From: Actinoplanes campanulatus
Lineage (GTDB): Bacteria > Actinomycetota > Actinomycetes > Mycobacteriales > Micromonosporaceae
Reading direction: 5' to 3'
Length of the DNA stretch: 64,000 nt
Assembly: GCF_014647795.1 (NCBI RefSeq)
Contig: NZ_BMPW01000016.1
Span: 124,001 to 188,000 of the forward strand
Shown here: positions 50,482 to 59,325 of the stretch, in pieces
Position numbering within the stretch: position 1 is the first letter of the stretch
Layout: every line of letters starts with the position of its first letter
Notes under the pieces: generated by a model
Told to the model about the DNA's origin: nothing
The model's database searches: none
What the model saw: the letters and a program-made list of their open reading frames with translations, nothing else
Translations under genes and position numbers: made by a program

Positions 50482-51572
50482 TTCAAAAGATCAAGCAGGC
50501 GTACGCCGATCGCGCCGACCTCCGCAGCCGTCCACTCCAGAGCCGGCCCGGCCGCCGTGACCTCGGTCATCGCGTAACCGGGCACGTCCGCATCCGACCA
50601 GCCACCGGCGAACCAGACGCCCTCCTTCTCGGCCATCGTCAACATCGCCTCGTTGAGGACCGCCGCCGGATAGGGCAGCCAGAACCGGAACTGGTGGGTG
50701 TGCGGCGGCTCCGGGTGCACCCGGGCTCCGGGCAGCGTGGCCAGTGCCCCGGCGATCACCCGGGCGTGTGCCACGTACTCGGGGATCCGGGGCAGCTCAC
50801 GGTCCAGGCCGGCGAGCGCGGACAGGGCGACCGGCCACTGCTGGAAGAGGTGGCCGCCGTACCGGTGCCGCCAGGTTCGGGCGTACTCGGTCAGGTCGGC
50901 GGTGCCGGCCAGGACGGCGCCGCTCATCCCACCGAGCGTCTTGTAGAACGACACGTAGACGCTGTCCGCCAGGGCCGCGATCTCCCGGATCGACCGGCCC
51001 AGGTAGGGGGCCGACTCCCAGATCCGGGCGCCGTCGAAGTGCACCCGGGCGCCGATGCCGCGGGCCGCCTTCGTCGCCTCCACCAGCTCCCGCCAGGTGG
51101 GCAGCACGAAACCGGCGTCGCGCAACGGCAGCTCGATGACGACCGTACTGACCGGCTCGGCCAGGCTGACGATCTCGGCGGCGGTCGGGTTCCGTGGCGC
51201 GGTGGTCGAGCGGATCCCGCGCAGGCCGGTGAGCTCGGCGTACGCGTGCCGCTCGTGCACCTCCTGGTGGCCGAGCGGATGCAGGGCGGCGGCCGGGACG
51301 CCGAGCCGTTCGGCGCCGTAGCGCAGCGCCACCTGCTGGGCCATCGTCCCGGTCGGGAAGAGCACGGCGTCCTGCGTGCCGAGCAGCGCGGCCACCCGCT
51401 TCTCCAGCACGGTCACCGGGCCGCCGCCGTAGAAGTCGGGCAGGCCGTCCAGGTCGGCGGCGGTCTCCAGGGCGGCGACGTGCTCGCGCATGGTCAGCGG
51501 TCTGACCCCGGAGAGGATGCGGTCGCAGGCTCGCATGGCGGTCTGGCGCCGCTGGATCAAGGAGTCCGGCAT
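50460..51572 (-). CDS. Threonine aldolase / beta-eliminating lyase family PLP enzyme
   Basis: A 370-aa fold-type I PLP enzyme: FPTGTMAQQVALRYGAERLG near residue 75, HPLGHQEVHE, the cofactor Asp in VHFDGARIWES, and the Schiff-base Lys in SVYVSFYKTLGGMSGAVLAG. The pattern matches low-specificity threonine aldolases, which split threonine to glycine and acetaldehyde; other beta-hydroxy amino acids are possible substrates. Divergent from the DUF4132 gene with only 57 bases between start codons. Confidence 0.87.
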   Translation of the reverse strand: MPDSLIQRRQTAMRACDRILSGVRPLTMREHVAALETAADLDGLPDFYGGGPVTVLEKRVAALLGTQDAVLFPTGTMAQQVALRYGAERLGVPAAALHPLGHQEVHERHAYAELTGLRGIRSTTAPRNPTAAEIVSLAEPVSTVVIELPLRDAGFVLPTWRELVEATKAARGIGARVHFDGARIWESAPYLGRSIREIAALADSVYVSFYKTLGGMSGAVLAGTADLTEYARTWRHRYGGHLFQQWPVALSALAGLDRELPRIPEYVAHARVIAGALATLPGARVHPEPPHTHQFRFWLPYPAAVLNEAMLTMAEKEGVWFAGGWSDADVPGYAMTEVTAAGPALEWTAAEVGAIGVRLLDLLNQETQRT

Positions 51573-51629
51573 CAGCGGATGATCGCATGCCGCGCGTTTT
51601 TGTCGGACCCGGTCGCTACTGTTCGCGCC

Positions 51630-54600
51630 ATGCGGAGCTCCTTCGTCTTCCCGTCAGGTTGGTATCGATACCGGTCCGCGCGCCGGGGCAGCGCCGGAGT
51701 GGCCGCCTTCGTGCCATCCCCGAAGGCGCGTGCCGCGGTGGACGCCGACACCGCCCACCACCGGGAGCGGCTCCGGCAGTGGCTCGGCGCGCCGACGACG
51801 CCGGAGCCGATCCGGGCCGACGCCCTCGCATGGCTGGCCGGTTCGCCGGGGACCACCCCGATCGGCGCCGCGGCGGTCCCGGCGATCGCCCAGCTCAACC
51901 GATGGGACAGCACCGACTGGGTGCACCTCTACGCCGACGTGTGGATCGGCGAGCGTGGGCTGCGTTTCGCCGCCGAGGCCGCGGTGGGCCTGCTGGGCCT
52001 GACGGTCAAGGACGCCTTCGTCCCGCGCGGTGCCGCGAACGGTGACAAGACGGGCGTGTGCCCGAAGGCGCCCGGCGACGTGAACCGGACCGGGGTGGCG
52101 GACCCGTCGATGCTGATCCTGCTGCGGGTCCGGCAGGCGCTCGCGGCCACCTCCGAAGAGGAGTTCGGCGAGGTGAAAGCCGCTCTCGAGCCGTTCCGGC
52201 AGCGGCATGTCTATGAGCGGGCGGCGGTCTCCGTCCTGTTCCCCGAAGAGCGCGCCTGGCTCGAGGAGGATGTGGCCGCGGCGGCCGGCGCCCACGACGA
52301 ATACCTGGCGTCCCTGCTGTTCACCGCGGTGAGCACCCCGGAGGACGTGGCGGCGCTGCTGCCGGTGGCGAGCGACTACACCATGTCGAGCTCGCTGCAC
52401 ATGCTGTCCACTCTGGTGGAGGGCGTCGGCCCGGCCGCCGTCCCGGCCCTGTTCCACTGGTTCGACACCGGCTACCACGACGCCGAGACGCTCCGGCGGC
52501 TGCTGTCGGTGCTCACCGTGCTGCCCGGCGACGAGGTGGGCCGGGGGCTGATCGAGCGCATCGACCGGAAATACGTCTCCCCGGCCCTGCTGGAGCACGC
52601 CGACCGCTACCCGGAGCCCGCCCTGCGCCTGCTCGCCGAGGCCGCCGACAAACGCGAGATCGCCGAGCTGCTCCGCGCCCACCTGCTGAAACACCGGGTT
52701 CTGGCCGCCGGGGTCACCGCCGCCGGGCTGAGCCCCGAGGCGGCCGGCCGGGTCGAGCGGATCCTCGCCGAGGAGGCAGTCGCCGCCCCGCCCGCGCCGC
52801 TGTCCGCGGTGCCGCCGGTGCTCGCCGACCCGCCGTGGAAACGCGTCGCCAAACCCGTCAAGCCGGTCGTCATCACCGGCCTGGCCTGCGACGATCCGGC
52901 CTCCCTCGACTGGCCGGAGGGCGAGCGGGAGCGATGGTCCAGGACCGAGATCCATCGGTACGGTGGTTCTCGCGAGTGGGAGAGCTACGCGAGCCAGGTG
53001 AGCACCGTGCACCTGAGCGCGCGTGAGGCGGCCCTGCTGTTCCTCGACGCGCCGGAGGAGACCGCCCGCCGGGTGATGGCCGCCTGGGATCCGAGCGACA
53101 CCTGGTCCGTCGGGACGTATATGCGGCCGGTGGCCGTCCGCCACGGGATCGACGCGCTTCCCCTGCTGCTGCGGCTGGCCCGGCGGGCGCCGAGCGAGAT
53201 GGCGCCGATGATGCTGCCGTTCGTCGCGCCGGAGATCGCCGTCCTGGCGGCGGACTGGCTGGCCCGGCTCAAGACCGTCCGGCCGGACGCGCTGGCGTGG
53301 CTGCTTCGGCACCCCGCCACGGCCGCCCGCGCGCTCGTCCCGCCGGCCCTAGGCAAGTCCGGCAAGGCCCGGCAGCAGGCGGAGAACGCGCTGGTCACCC
53401 TGCACACCAACGGTCACTCCGAGGTGGTGCGCACGGCCGCCCAGGGATATGGTCCGGAGGCCGCGGCCGCCATCGAGATCCTGCTCGCCACCGATCCGCT
53501 CCGCCTCGCCCCCACCAAGGTCCCGCCCGTTCCGGCGTGGGCCGACCCCAGCCTGCTCAAGCCGGTGCTGCTGCGCGACGGCTCCGGTGCGCTTCCCGCC
53601 GAGCCGGTGACGAACCTGGTCACCATGCTGGCGATGTCCCGGCTCGATACGCCGTACCCCGGTCTCGACCGGATCCGGGAGGCGTGCGAGCCGGCGAGCC
53701 TGGCCGCGTTCGCCTGGAGCCTCTTCGAGCGGTGGCGGGCGTCCGGCGGCCTCTCGAAGGAGAACTGGGCACTCGACGCGCTCGGCCTGCTCGGTGACGA
53801 CGAGACGGTCCGCAGGCTCGCCCCGCTGATCCTGGCCTGGCCCGGCGAGGGCGGGCACACGAAGGCGGTCACCGGATTGCAGGTGCTCGCCGTCATCGGT
53901 AGCGACGTGGCGCTCATGCACCTGCACCACATCGCCCAGCGCGCGAAGTTCACCGGGCTCAAGAACGCCGCCCGGCAGAAGATGGACGAGGTGGCGGCCG
54001 GTCTGGGGCTGACCGCCGAGCAGCTGGCCGACCGGCTCGTCCCCGACCTGGGCCTGGAGGCGGACGGCAGCCTGCGCCTCGACTACGGTCCCCGGCAGTT
54101 CGTGGTGGGCTTCGACGAGCAGCTGCGGCCGTTCGTGGCGGACGCCGACGGCCGGCGGCTCAAGGCCCTGCCCAAGCCCGGGGCGCGCGACGACGCGGAG
54201 CTGGCGCCGGCGGCGTACCAGCGGTTCTCCGCGCTGAAGAAGGACGTCCGGACGATCGCGGCCGACCAGGTCCGCCGACTGGAACGGGCCATGGTCACGA
54301 ACCGGCGGTGGAGCGGCGCCGACTTCCGGCGGCTCCTCGCCGAGCACCCACTCGTCTGGCACATCGTGCGCCGCCTGGTCTGGGTCACGTTCGACGCCGC
54401 CGGTGTGCCGGCCGGATCGTTCCGGGTCGCCGAGGACCGCTCGATCACCACGGTCGACGACGAGGAGACCACGCTGGCCGACGACGCCGTGGTCGGGCTG
54501 GCGCACCCGCTCAACCTCGGCGACGATGTCGCGGCCTGGGGCGAGGTGTTCGCCGACTACCAGATCCTGCAACCGTTCCCGCAGCTCGGACGGCCGGTCT

Positions 54601-54965
54601 TCGCCCTCGGTGAGGACGAGCGCACGGTCGCCCGGCTGGCCCGGTTCGAAGGCGTCAAGGTGCCGACCACCAAGGTGATCGGTTTGGAGCGGCGCGGCTG
54701 GCGCCGGGAGGCGCCCCAGGACGCGGGCGTGCAGGGCCACATCGAGTTCGTCATCGCCCCCGGGCTGGAGATGGTCGTCGAGCTGGAGCCCGGCATCGCG
54801 ATCGGCGCCCTCGACGTCTTCCCGGACCAGCAGTTGGAGCGGGTCTACCTGCACGACGGCACGGGCAACCGGTGGCGCTCGGAGGGCCACCTCACCCTCG
54901 ATCGGCTCGATCCGGTGACCGTCTCCGAGCTCCTCAAGGACCTTGAGGAGCTGACCCGGCCATAA
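51630..54965 (+). CDS. DUF4132 protein
   Basis: A large 1111-aa protein. Much of it is helical-repeat-like sequence (HEAT-type stretches rich in Ala/Leu). The C-terminal 270 residues form the DUF4132 domain: RAMVTNRRWSGADFRRLLAE, LVWHIVRRLVWVTFD, DDAVVGLAHPLNL and FADYQILQPFPQLGRPVF. The family is related to E. coli MolR-type proteins of unclear function. A start far upstream (50694) would overlap the aldolase gene; 51630 fits, with TACTGT seven bases upstream (leaderless). A terminator follows. Confidence 0.85.
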   Translation: MRSSFVFPSGWYRYRSARRGSAGVAAFVPSPKARAAVDADTAHHRERLRQWLGAPTTPEPIRADALAWLAGSPGTTPIGAAAVPAIAQLNRWDSTDWVHLYADVWIGERGLRFAAEAAVGLLGLTVKDAFVPRGAANGDKTGVCPKAPGDVNRTGVADPSMLILLRVRQALAATSEEEFGEVKAALEPFRQRHVYERAAVSVLFPEERAWLEEDVAAAAGAHDEYLASLLFTAVSTPEDVAALLPVASDYTMSSSLHMLSTLVEGVGPAAVPALFHWFDTGYHDAETLRRLLSVLTVLPGDEVGRGLIERIDRKYVSPALLEHADRYPEPALRLLAEAADKREIAELLRAHLLKHRVLAAGVTAAGLSPEAAGRVERILAEEAVAAPPAPLSAVPPVLADPPWKRVAKPVKPVVITGLACDDPASLDWPEGERERWSRTEIHRYGGSREWESYASQVSTVHLSAREAALLFLDAPEETARRVMAAWDPSDTWSVGTYMRPVAVRHGIDALPLLLRLARRAPSEMAPMMLPFVAPEIAVLAADWLARLKTVRPDALAWLLRHPATAARALVPPALGKSGKARQQAENALVTLHTNGHSEVVRTAAQGYGPEAAAAIEILLATDPLRLAPTKVPPVPAWADPSLLKPVLLRDGSGALPAEPVTNLVTMLAMSRLDTPYPGLDRIREACEPASLAAFAWSLFERWRASGGLSKENWALDALGLLGDDETVRRLAPLILAWPGEGGHTKAVTGLQVLAVIGSDVALMHLHHIAQRAKFTGLKNAARQKMDEVAAGLGLTAEQLADRLVPDLGLEADGSLRLDYGPRQFVVGFDEQLRPFVADADGRRLKALPKPGARDDAELAPAAYQRFSALKKDVRTIAADQVRRLERAMVTNRRWSGADFRRLLAEHPLVWHIVRRLVWVTFDAAGVPAGSFRVAEDRSITTVDDEETTLADDAVVGLAHPLNLGDDVAAWGEVFADYQILQPFPQLGRPVFALGEDERTVARLARFEGVKVPTTKVIGLERRGWRREAPQDAGVQGHIEFVIAPGLEMVVELEPGIAIGALDVFPDQQLERVYLHDGTGNRWRSEGHLTLDRLDPVTVSELLKDLEELTRP

Positions 54966-54986
54966 CACCCGCCGCCAAGCACTCGG

Positions 54987-55020
54987 TGGCCGCACACGGA
55001 AGACGGCGCGTGTGCGGCCA
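54987..55020 (+). terminator. Terminator after the DUF4132 gene
   Basis: Perfect 11-base arms TGGCCGCACAC (54987-54997) and GTGTGCGGCCA (55010-55020), 12-base loop, 22 bases after the stop. Confidence 0.7.
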
Positions 55021-55137
55021 GCACGGCAGTAGGCCATGTAGGCGACCACAAGAGCGTGACCGTGTGCGCTCACCGACCCGCTACAACCCGCACCGGCACC
55101 ACGACGGAGAGTGGGCCACCCGGCCCGACGCGGGAGG

Positions 55138-55167
55138 ATGCTTGGCGCCCGGTCGGGCGCCAAGCAT
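55138..55167 (-). terminator. Terminator after the heme oxygenase gene
   Basis: Perfect 13-base arms ATGCTTGGCGCCC and GGGCGCCAAGCAT with a 4-base loop GGTC, seven bases past the minus-strand stop at 55174. Confidence 0.75.
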
Positions 55168-55173
55168 GGGGCG

Positions 55174-55932
55174 TCAGGCGGCGGGGGCCAGGTCTTCCGG
55201 GTTCTCCGGGTAGTGGGCGCCCAGTTCGACGAAGATGTCGGCGTTGCAGCGGAAGGCGAGCCGGGCCTCGGCCAGCATGATCTCGGCCTGGTCTTCGGTC
55301 AGGTCGAGAGCGTCGAGTCGCGCCCGGTAGGCGATCTTGTAGGCGCGCGGGTCGGGGATCTGCTCGAAGCGGTAGAACGACGTGCCGGCCTCGCCCAGAC
55401 CATAGAGGTTGGCCAGGGTGCGGCCGATCATCTGGCCGCCGCTGAGGTCGCCCAGGTAGCGGACGTAGTGGTGGGCGATGAAGTGGGTGGGTGAGGTGGC
55501 CGCCTGCGCACGGAGGCGCTCGGCGTAACGGCGGGTGGAGTCTAGGACGGTGATGACCGACTCCCAGTCCGGGCCGTAGAGGTGGGCCAGGTCGGCCTCC
55601 AGGGACGGCACCCGGGTCAGCGCCGGATCGGCGAAGCCCGCGACCAGCTCAGCGGCCGAACCGGAAACCGAACCAGCGCCCACACGGTCGGAAGCCGGGC
55701 CGGAGGACGAACCGGCGGTCGCGCGGTTGGTGGGGGACGATGGCGCGGCGGTGCGCATGTGGGCGGCTGCGGACTCCAGTTCCCGGTAGATGGTCAGGTA
55801 CTGGGCGGTCAGGGCGGCGTAACCGGCCATCGGCACCGAACCGGCCATCAGGCGGGAGATGAAGCTGCGGGTCTCGGCCTCACGGTGCTCAACCATGGTG
55901 GCGCGGCGGATGCGGGTGGAGAAGTCGGTCAT
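55174..55932 (-). CDS. Biliverdin-producing heme oxygenase (HmuO/HO-1 type)
   Basis: A 252-aa heme oxygenase, opening heme to biliverdin, CO and free iron in the cytosol. The proximal His lies in MVEHREAETRSFI (about residue 16). The distal helix Gly-rich motif is in YVRYLGDLSGGQMIG, and RFEQIPDPRAYKIAYRARLD closes the fold. An insertion of about 35 small residues (near 64-97, APSSPTNRATAGSSSG...) is unusual for the family. Last gene of a minus-strand operon with DUF916-like and HtaA-like genes, next to hemin transporter genes. Confidence 0.93.
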   Translation of the reverse strand: MTDFSTRIRRATMVEHREAETRSFISRLMAGSVPMAGYAALTAQYLTIYRELESAAAHMRTAAPSSPTNRATAGSSSGPASDRVGAGSVSGSAAELVAGFADPALTRVPSLEADLAHLYGPDWESVITVLDSTRRYAERLRAQAATSPTHFIAHHYVRYLGDLSGGQMIGRTLANLYGLGEAGTSFYRFEQIPDPRAYKIAYRARLDALDLTEDQAEIMLAEARLAFRCNADIFVELGAHYPENPEDLAPAA

Positions 55933-56020
55933 CTCGGCTCGTCCTTCCTGATCATCGAGTTGGTGGCGCGGCCGGGGGCCACGAGGACGCGACACGACGT
56001 CGATGTCATCTCGATCATCC

Positions 56021-57139
56021 TCATTGAGCGGCCGCCGGGTCCAGACCCGTTGGGCGGTTCTTCAGCCGCCTGCGGGACAGCCCGCGGCGGACAAGTCGGA
56101 AGGCGAGGTACAAGATACCCACCGCCAGCAGGGCAATCAGGGCCCACGGCCAAGCCCAGACGGACGTGCCCCGGGTGATCACGGGGAGTTTCCGGTCGAA
56201 GCTTGCGGGTTCCAGAGCCACCTCGGCGGTGAGCCGGACGGTGGGCTGGACGCCGAGGATCCGCTCTGTGACGGCCACCGAGCCGCCGGGCAGCAGCTCG
56301 GGGATCTCCATCGCCTCGGTGCCGGCCAGCCGCCAGCCGAACGGGCCGTTCACCCGTACCGAGCCGGTGCCGCCGAGACGGACGTTGCCGGTGTTGCGGA
56401 CCAGGTAACGAATGGTCATCACACCGCCGTCGGCCGGGTTCGTGGAGGCCGTGTACTCCAGCCGTACCGTATCGATCTTCAAGGTCGGCGCGGTGGCGCC
56501 CGCCACCGTGAGATAGACACGGGCCGCGACCCGGCGGTCCACCAGGACTTTTCGGCCCTGGGCGTTGGTGGTCTCCTCGGCGATCGAGGCGATCACCCCG
56601 CCGGCGTGGTCGCCGGGGGTGGCGTCGGCCGGGACGGTGATCGCGAACGGCACGTCCAGCCGGGTGTTCGCCGGCACCGTGTACCCGGTCGCGCCGAGTG
56701 CGATCCACGAACCCACGTCGGTGGCCTTCTGCGCGGCCGGGAGCAGGGCGAACGACCCGTCCTCGGTGTTGTACGCGTCGGTGCCGTAGACCGTGAAGGT
56801 CATCGGCCGGGCGGTCAGGTTGGTGATGCCGACGTAGTCGGTGAGGCGCTCGCCGGGCGCCGCGCGCCGGATGATGAAATCGCGGCCGTCCGGGCCTTTC
56901 GCGCTCGACGGCTGCACGGACCACCGCACGTCGGAGCCGCCCGGCGCGGCGTGGGCCAGGGCCGTCACGGCCCGAGCAGGGATCGGCGCGGCCTGAGCCG
57001 GGGCCAGCGCGGCCTGAGCAGGGATCGGCGCGGCCTGAGCCGGGGCCAGCGCGGCCTGAGCAGGGATCGGCGCGGCCTGGGCCGGGGTGGGCAGCGCCGT
57101 CAGAAGAAGAACCGCGGCCAGGGCGCCTCGGAGGACCAT
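56021..57139 (-). CDS. DUF916-like (WxL-interacting type) membrane-anchored protein
   Basis: A 372-aa exported protein: signal peptide (VLLLTALPTPAQA), a repeat region of PAQAA/PIPAQAALA units encoded by a 42-base tandem repeat, two beta-sandwich domains (VRWSVQPSSAKGPDGRDFII, GERLTDYVGITNLT; TIRYLVRNTGNVRLGGTGSV), and a C-terminal TM helix (WALIALLAVGILYLAFRLV) with a basic tail. DUF916-type proteins in Firmicutes bind WxL cell-wall proteins; here it lies between HtaA-like and heme oxygenase genes, so a role in presenting heme at the envelope is plausible but inferred. Confidence 0.8.
   Translation of the reverse strand: MVLRGALAAVLLLTALPTPAQAAPIPAQAALAPAQAAPIPAQAALAPAQAAPIPARAVTALAHAAPGGSDVRWSVQPSSAKGPDGRDFIIRRAAPGERLTDYVGITNLTARPMTFTVYGTDAYNTEDGSFALLPAAQKATDVGSWIALGATGYTVPANTRLDVPFAITVPADATPGDHAGGVIASIAEETTNAQGRKVLVDRRVAARVYLTVAGATAPTLKIDTVRLEYTASTNPADGGVMTIRYLVRNTGNVRLGGTGSVRVNGPFGWRLAGTEAMEIPELLPGGSVAVTERILGVQPTVRLTAEVALEPASFDRKLPVITRGTSVWAWPWALIALLAVGILYLAFRLVRRGLSRRRLKNRPTGLDPAAAQ
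56974..57079 (-). repeat. 42-base tandem repeat (2.5 copies) inside the DUF916-like gene
   Basis: Units begin GAGCAGGGATCGGCGCGGCC at 56974, 57016 and 57058 (third partial). 42 bases encode a 14-residue Ala/Pro unit, so copy changes keep the frame. Confidence 0.85.
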
Positions 57140-57162
57140 GTTGCTCCTTACGATGGGGCGGG

Positions 57163-57195
57163 CCGGCCGGGGATTGTTGCGGAATCCCCGGCCGG
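57163..57195 (-). terminator. Hairpin after the HtaA-like gene (partial terminator)
   Basis: Perfect 13-base arms CCGGCCGGGGATT (57163-57175) and AATCCCCGGCCGG (57183-57195), 7-base loop, between the HtaA-like stop and the DUF916-like start. It may let the first gene be expressed more than the later ones. Confidence 0.65.
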
Positions 57196-57229
57196 TTCCC
57201 TCACCCGCGAATGCCGGGCGACGCCCGGA

Positions 57230-58372
57230 TCAGGCGAGCGTCAGGGTGAGCACCGCGCTGTACTCACCCGCTGCGCTGGACTCGGGGATACCGAGGTTCA
57301 GGGCGGCGCCACAGGTGGCGCTGCCCAGGCTGCTTCCGGTCTCGGCGCTGCACAGGGTGCGGCTCGAGCCGAGGCCGGTGCCGGGGGCTACCGGGGCGCC
57401 GGCGGTCACCGCGTTCTTGGCGCCGTTCGCCGCGACCAGGGCGCTGGTGGCGACCTGGGCGCTCGGGGTCCAGCCGAGGTTGGCCGCCGGGATGACGGCC
57501 CCGCCGGCCGCGGTGAACTCGGTGACCTGACCGACCAGGTCCCAGCCGGCGCTGGTGCCTCGCAGGTCGCTGACGGTGACCGCGTTGAGGTTGCCGGTCG
57601 CCGTCTGGCCCGGCATCGCCGCTGAGAGGGCCACGGCCGAACCCGCCGAGGCCAGGGTCAGGGCGCCGCCGGAGACGGCCGCCGTGACGGTCTGCGCCGC
57701 GGAGCCGCCGCCACCATTGCCCGGGTCGGTGGGGTCGGTCGGGTCCGTCGGTCCCTCGCCGGAGGCCGACGCCGACGCGGTCACCGGGTCGAGCGCGGTG
57801 CCGGCCGGGTAGAACCCGGCGAACGCCGACGCGCCGGACGCGGTCAGCGTGGCGGCGAGCGCGTTGAACGAGACGTCGCCGTCGGTGACCGTGGGGGCCG
57901 TGGTCACCAGGGTGGCGATCTCGGCCTGGTCCAGGTGCTGGTCGGTGCCGCCGTTCTGAGCGGCCAGGTCGACGTCGGCCTTGAGCGAGCCGATGCCGTC
58001 CCCGTCCACGACCAGGGTCGGGTTGGAGACGGTGATCTCGAACAGATGCGCGGGGTACGAGAACACGACCGTTCCGCCGTAGCTGACAGTTGCGGTGCCA
58101 GCTGCGGCGTCGTAGGTGCCCCCGGTGGCCGGGAAGTCGAACGTGCCGTCCGCGTTCCGGGTGGCCCCGTTGCTCGTGGCGATCGGCGGGTTGCCGTTGC
58201 CGGTCGAGACGTACGCCCGGAACGAGGCCTTGAAGCCCCAGTCCAGGCTGCCACCGGCGACGTCGACCGGGGCGGCGAAGGCCGGCGTGACACCGGTCAG
58301 CGCCGACGCGGCGCCCAGGGCGATCGCGCCGGCGAGGAGTGCGGCCCGATGCGGGCCGTTACGTGTGCCCAT
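57230..58372 (-). CDS. HtaA-domain secreted heme-uptake protein
   Basis: A 380-aa secreted protein. After a signal peptide (to about residue 33) the HtaA domain begins with GGSLDWGFKASFRAYVSTGN and has YPAHLFEITVSNPTLVVDGD and GWTPS-like heme-associated Tyr/His positions. A Gly/Pro/Thr linker (DPTDPTDPGNGGGG) leads to a C-terminal domain with a Cys pair and SAAGEYSAVLTLTLA, similar to WxL-type wall-binding ends. HtaA proteins bind heme at the corynebacterial surface. Placed directly beside an iron box; first gene of the minus-strand arm. Confidence 0.87.
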   Translation of the reverse strand: MGTRNGPHRAALLAGAIALGAASALTGVTPAFAAPVDVAGGSLDWGFKASFRAYVSTGNGNPPIATSNGATRNADGTFDFPATGGTYDAAAGTATVSYGGTVVFSYPAHLFEITVSNPTLVVDGDGIGSLKADVDLAAQNGGTDQHLDQAEIATLVTTAPTVTDGDVSFNALAATLTASGASAFAGFYPAGTALDPVTASASASGEGPTDPTDPTDPGNGGGGSAAQTVTAAVSGGALTLASAGSAVALSAAMPGQTATGNLNAVTVSDLRGTSAGWDLVGQVTEFTAAGGAVIPAANLGWTPSAQVATSALVAANGAKNAVTAGAPVAPGTGLGSSRTLCSAETGSSLGSATCGAALNLGIPESSAAGEYSAVLTLTLA

Positions 58373-58406
58373 GTTTTGCCTCCGATGAGCTTCGATTCAG
58401 GTTCGG

Positions 58407-58425
58407 TTAGGGTAGCCTCACCTAA
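58407..58425. promoter_or_regulatory. DtxR/IdeR-type iron box
   Basis: TTAGGGTAGCCTCACCTAA, 17 of 19 positions matching the consensus TTAGGTTAGGCTAACCTAA. It lies between the two divergent heme-uptake arms (34 bases from the HtaA-like start, 52 from the other). Repression by an iron-loaded DtxR/IdeR homologue is expected; no such gene is in the window. Confidence 0.9.
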
Positions 58426-58477
58426 CTCACGAGATCAATCAAGGCATGTGAGATCCGGATCCGGGATGGAGGACGCG

Positions 58478-59236
58478 GTGCGCATCGGGTCGCGGGCGGC
58501 GGTCGCCGCCATGGCACTGCTCGTGGTCGCCACGACCAGCTCACCCGCGCTGGCGGCGCGACGGCTCTCGGTCTCCAAGACCAGGGGCCTGGACCGGGCC
58601 GGCGAGACGGTCACCGTGACCGGTCGCGGTTACGACGTCACGAAGGGCATCTACATCGCGTTCTGCCTGGACAACGGCCCCGGGGTGCTGCCGTCGCCGT
58701 GCGGTGGCGGTGCCGACACGTCGGGCGGCTCGGGCGCCTCGGTGTGGGTCTCGTCGAATCCACCCTCCTATGCGGAGGGATTGACCATCCCGTACGGCAA
58801 GGGCGGCTCGTTCAAGGTGTCGCTGCGGGTCACCCGGATGATCGGCGACGTCGACTGCGCGGTCCGGGGCTGCGCCGTCGTGACCCGAAACGATCACACC
58901 CGAACCGCCGACCGGTCGCAGGACGCGCGCATCCCGATCCGGTTCGCGGCGGCAGCCGGTGGCGGTGTCACGCCCACGCCCGCGGCGACCCCGGTGACGA
59001 CCGGGAAGCCGGGCGCCAAGCGGTCCGCCCCGGTCGGGCCGCCGACCGGGAAGCTGGCCACGGCCGCTCCACCCGCGGCCACCACGGCGGTGGCACTCCA
59101 GGCCGCCGAGCCCACTCTGAACCGCACGAGCAACGCCACGCCGCTCGGCCACTGGTGGGCGATCGGCGGCGCGTTCCTGGTCGGTGCCCTGGCGGCCGCC
59201 GTGGTCGGCCGCATCCGCGGAAGGCGGCAGCCGTGA
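58478..59236 (+). CDS. Secreted, C-terminally anchored protein, neocarzinostatin-like domain
   Basis: A 252-aa protein: signal peptide (AAVAAMALLVVATTSSPALA), a beta-sandwich domain with LSVSKTRGLDRAGETVTVTG and YIAFCLDNGP, two Cys pairs, a Thr/Pro/Ala linker, and a C-terminal TM helix (AIGGAFLVGALAAAVVGRI). Such proteins occur beside HtaA/Hmu genes in actinobacteria and probably handle heme at the surface. Start GTG 58478 is preferred because ggagga lies four bases upstream; ATG 58466 is the alternative. Stop overlaps the hmuT start. Confidence 0.8.
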   Translation: MRIGSRAAVAAMALLVVATTSSPALAARRLSVSKTRGLDRAGETVTVTGRGYDVTKGIYIAFCLDNGPGVLPSPCGGGADTSGGSGASVWVSSNPPSYAEGLTIPYGKGGSFKVSLRVTRMIGDVDCAVRGCAVVTRNDHTRTADRSQDARIPIRFAAAAGGGVTPTPAATPVTTGKPGAKRSAPVGPPTGKLATAAPPAATTAVALQAAEPTLNRTSNATPLGHWWAIGGAFLVGALAAAVVGRIRGRRQP

Positions 59237-59325
59237 TCCAGCGTCTCCATGAAGCCGCAAGCCGAAAGGCGGCAGCCGTGATCCAGCGTCTCCATGAAGC
59301 CGCGAGCCGAAAGGCGGCAGCCGTG
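59221..59325 (+). repeat. 45-base tandem duplication at the start of hmuT
   Basis: Copies begin at 59221 and 59266, and a third partial copy at 59311 (AAGGCGGCAGCCGTG). One base differs between copies (gccgcaa / gccgcga). Each unit contains a GTG codon in the hmuT frame (59233, 59278, 59323), so the duplication also repeats the potential start codon. Confidence 0.92.

Noticed and set aside
50694-51629. Upstream extension of the DUF4132 reading frame
   Set aside because: It runs antisense through the threonine aldolase gene and has low-complexity shadow composition; the ATG at 51630 has the proper context.
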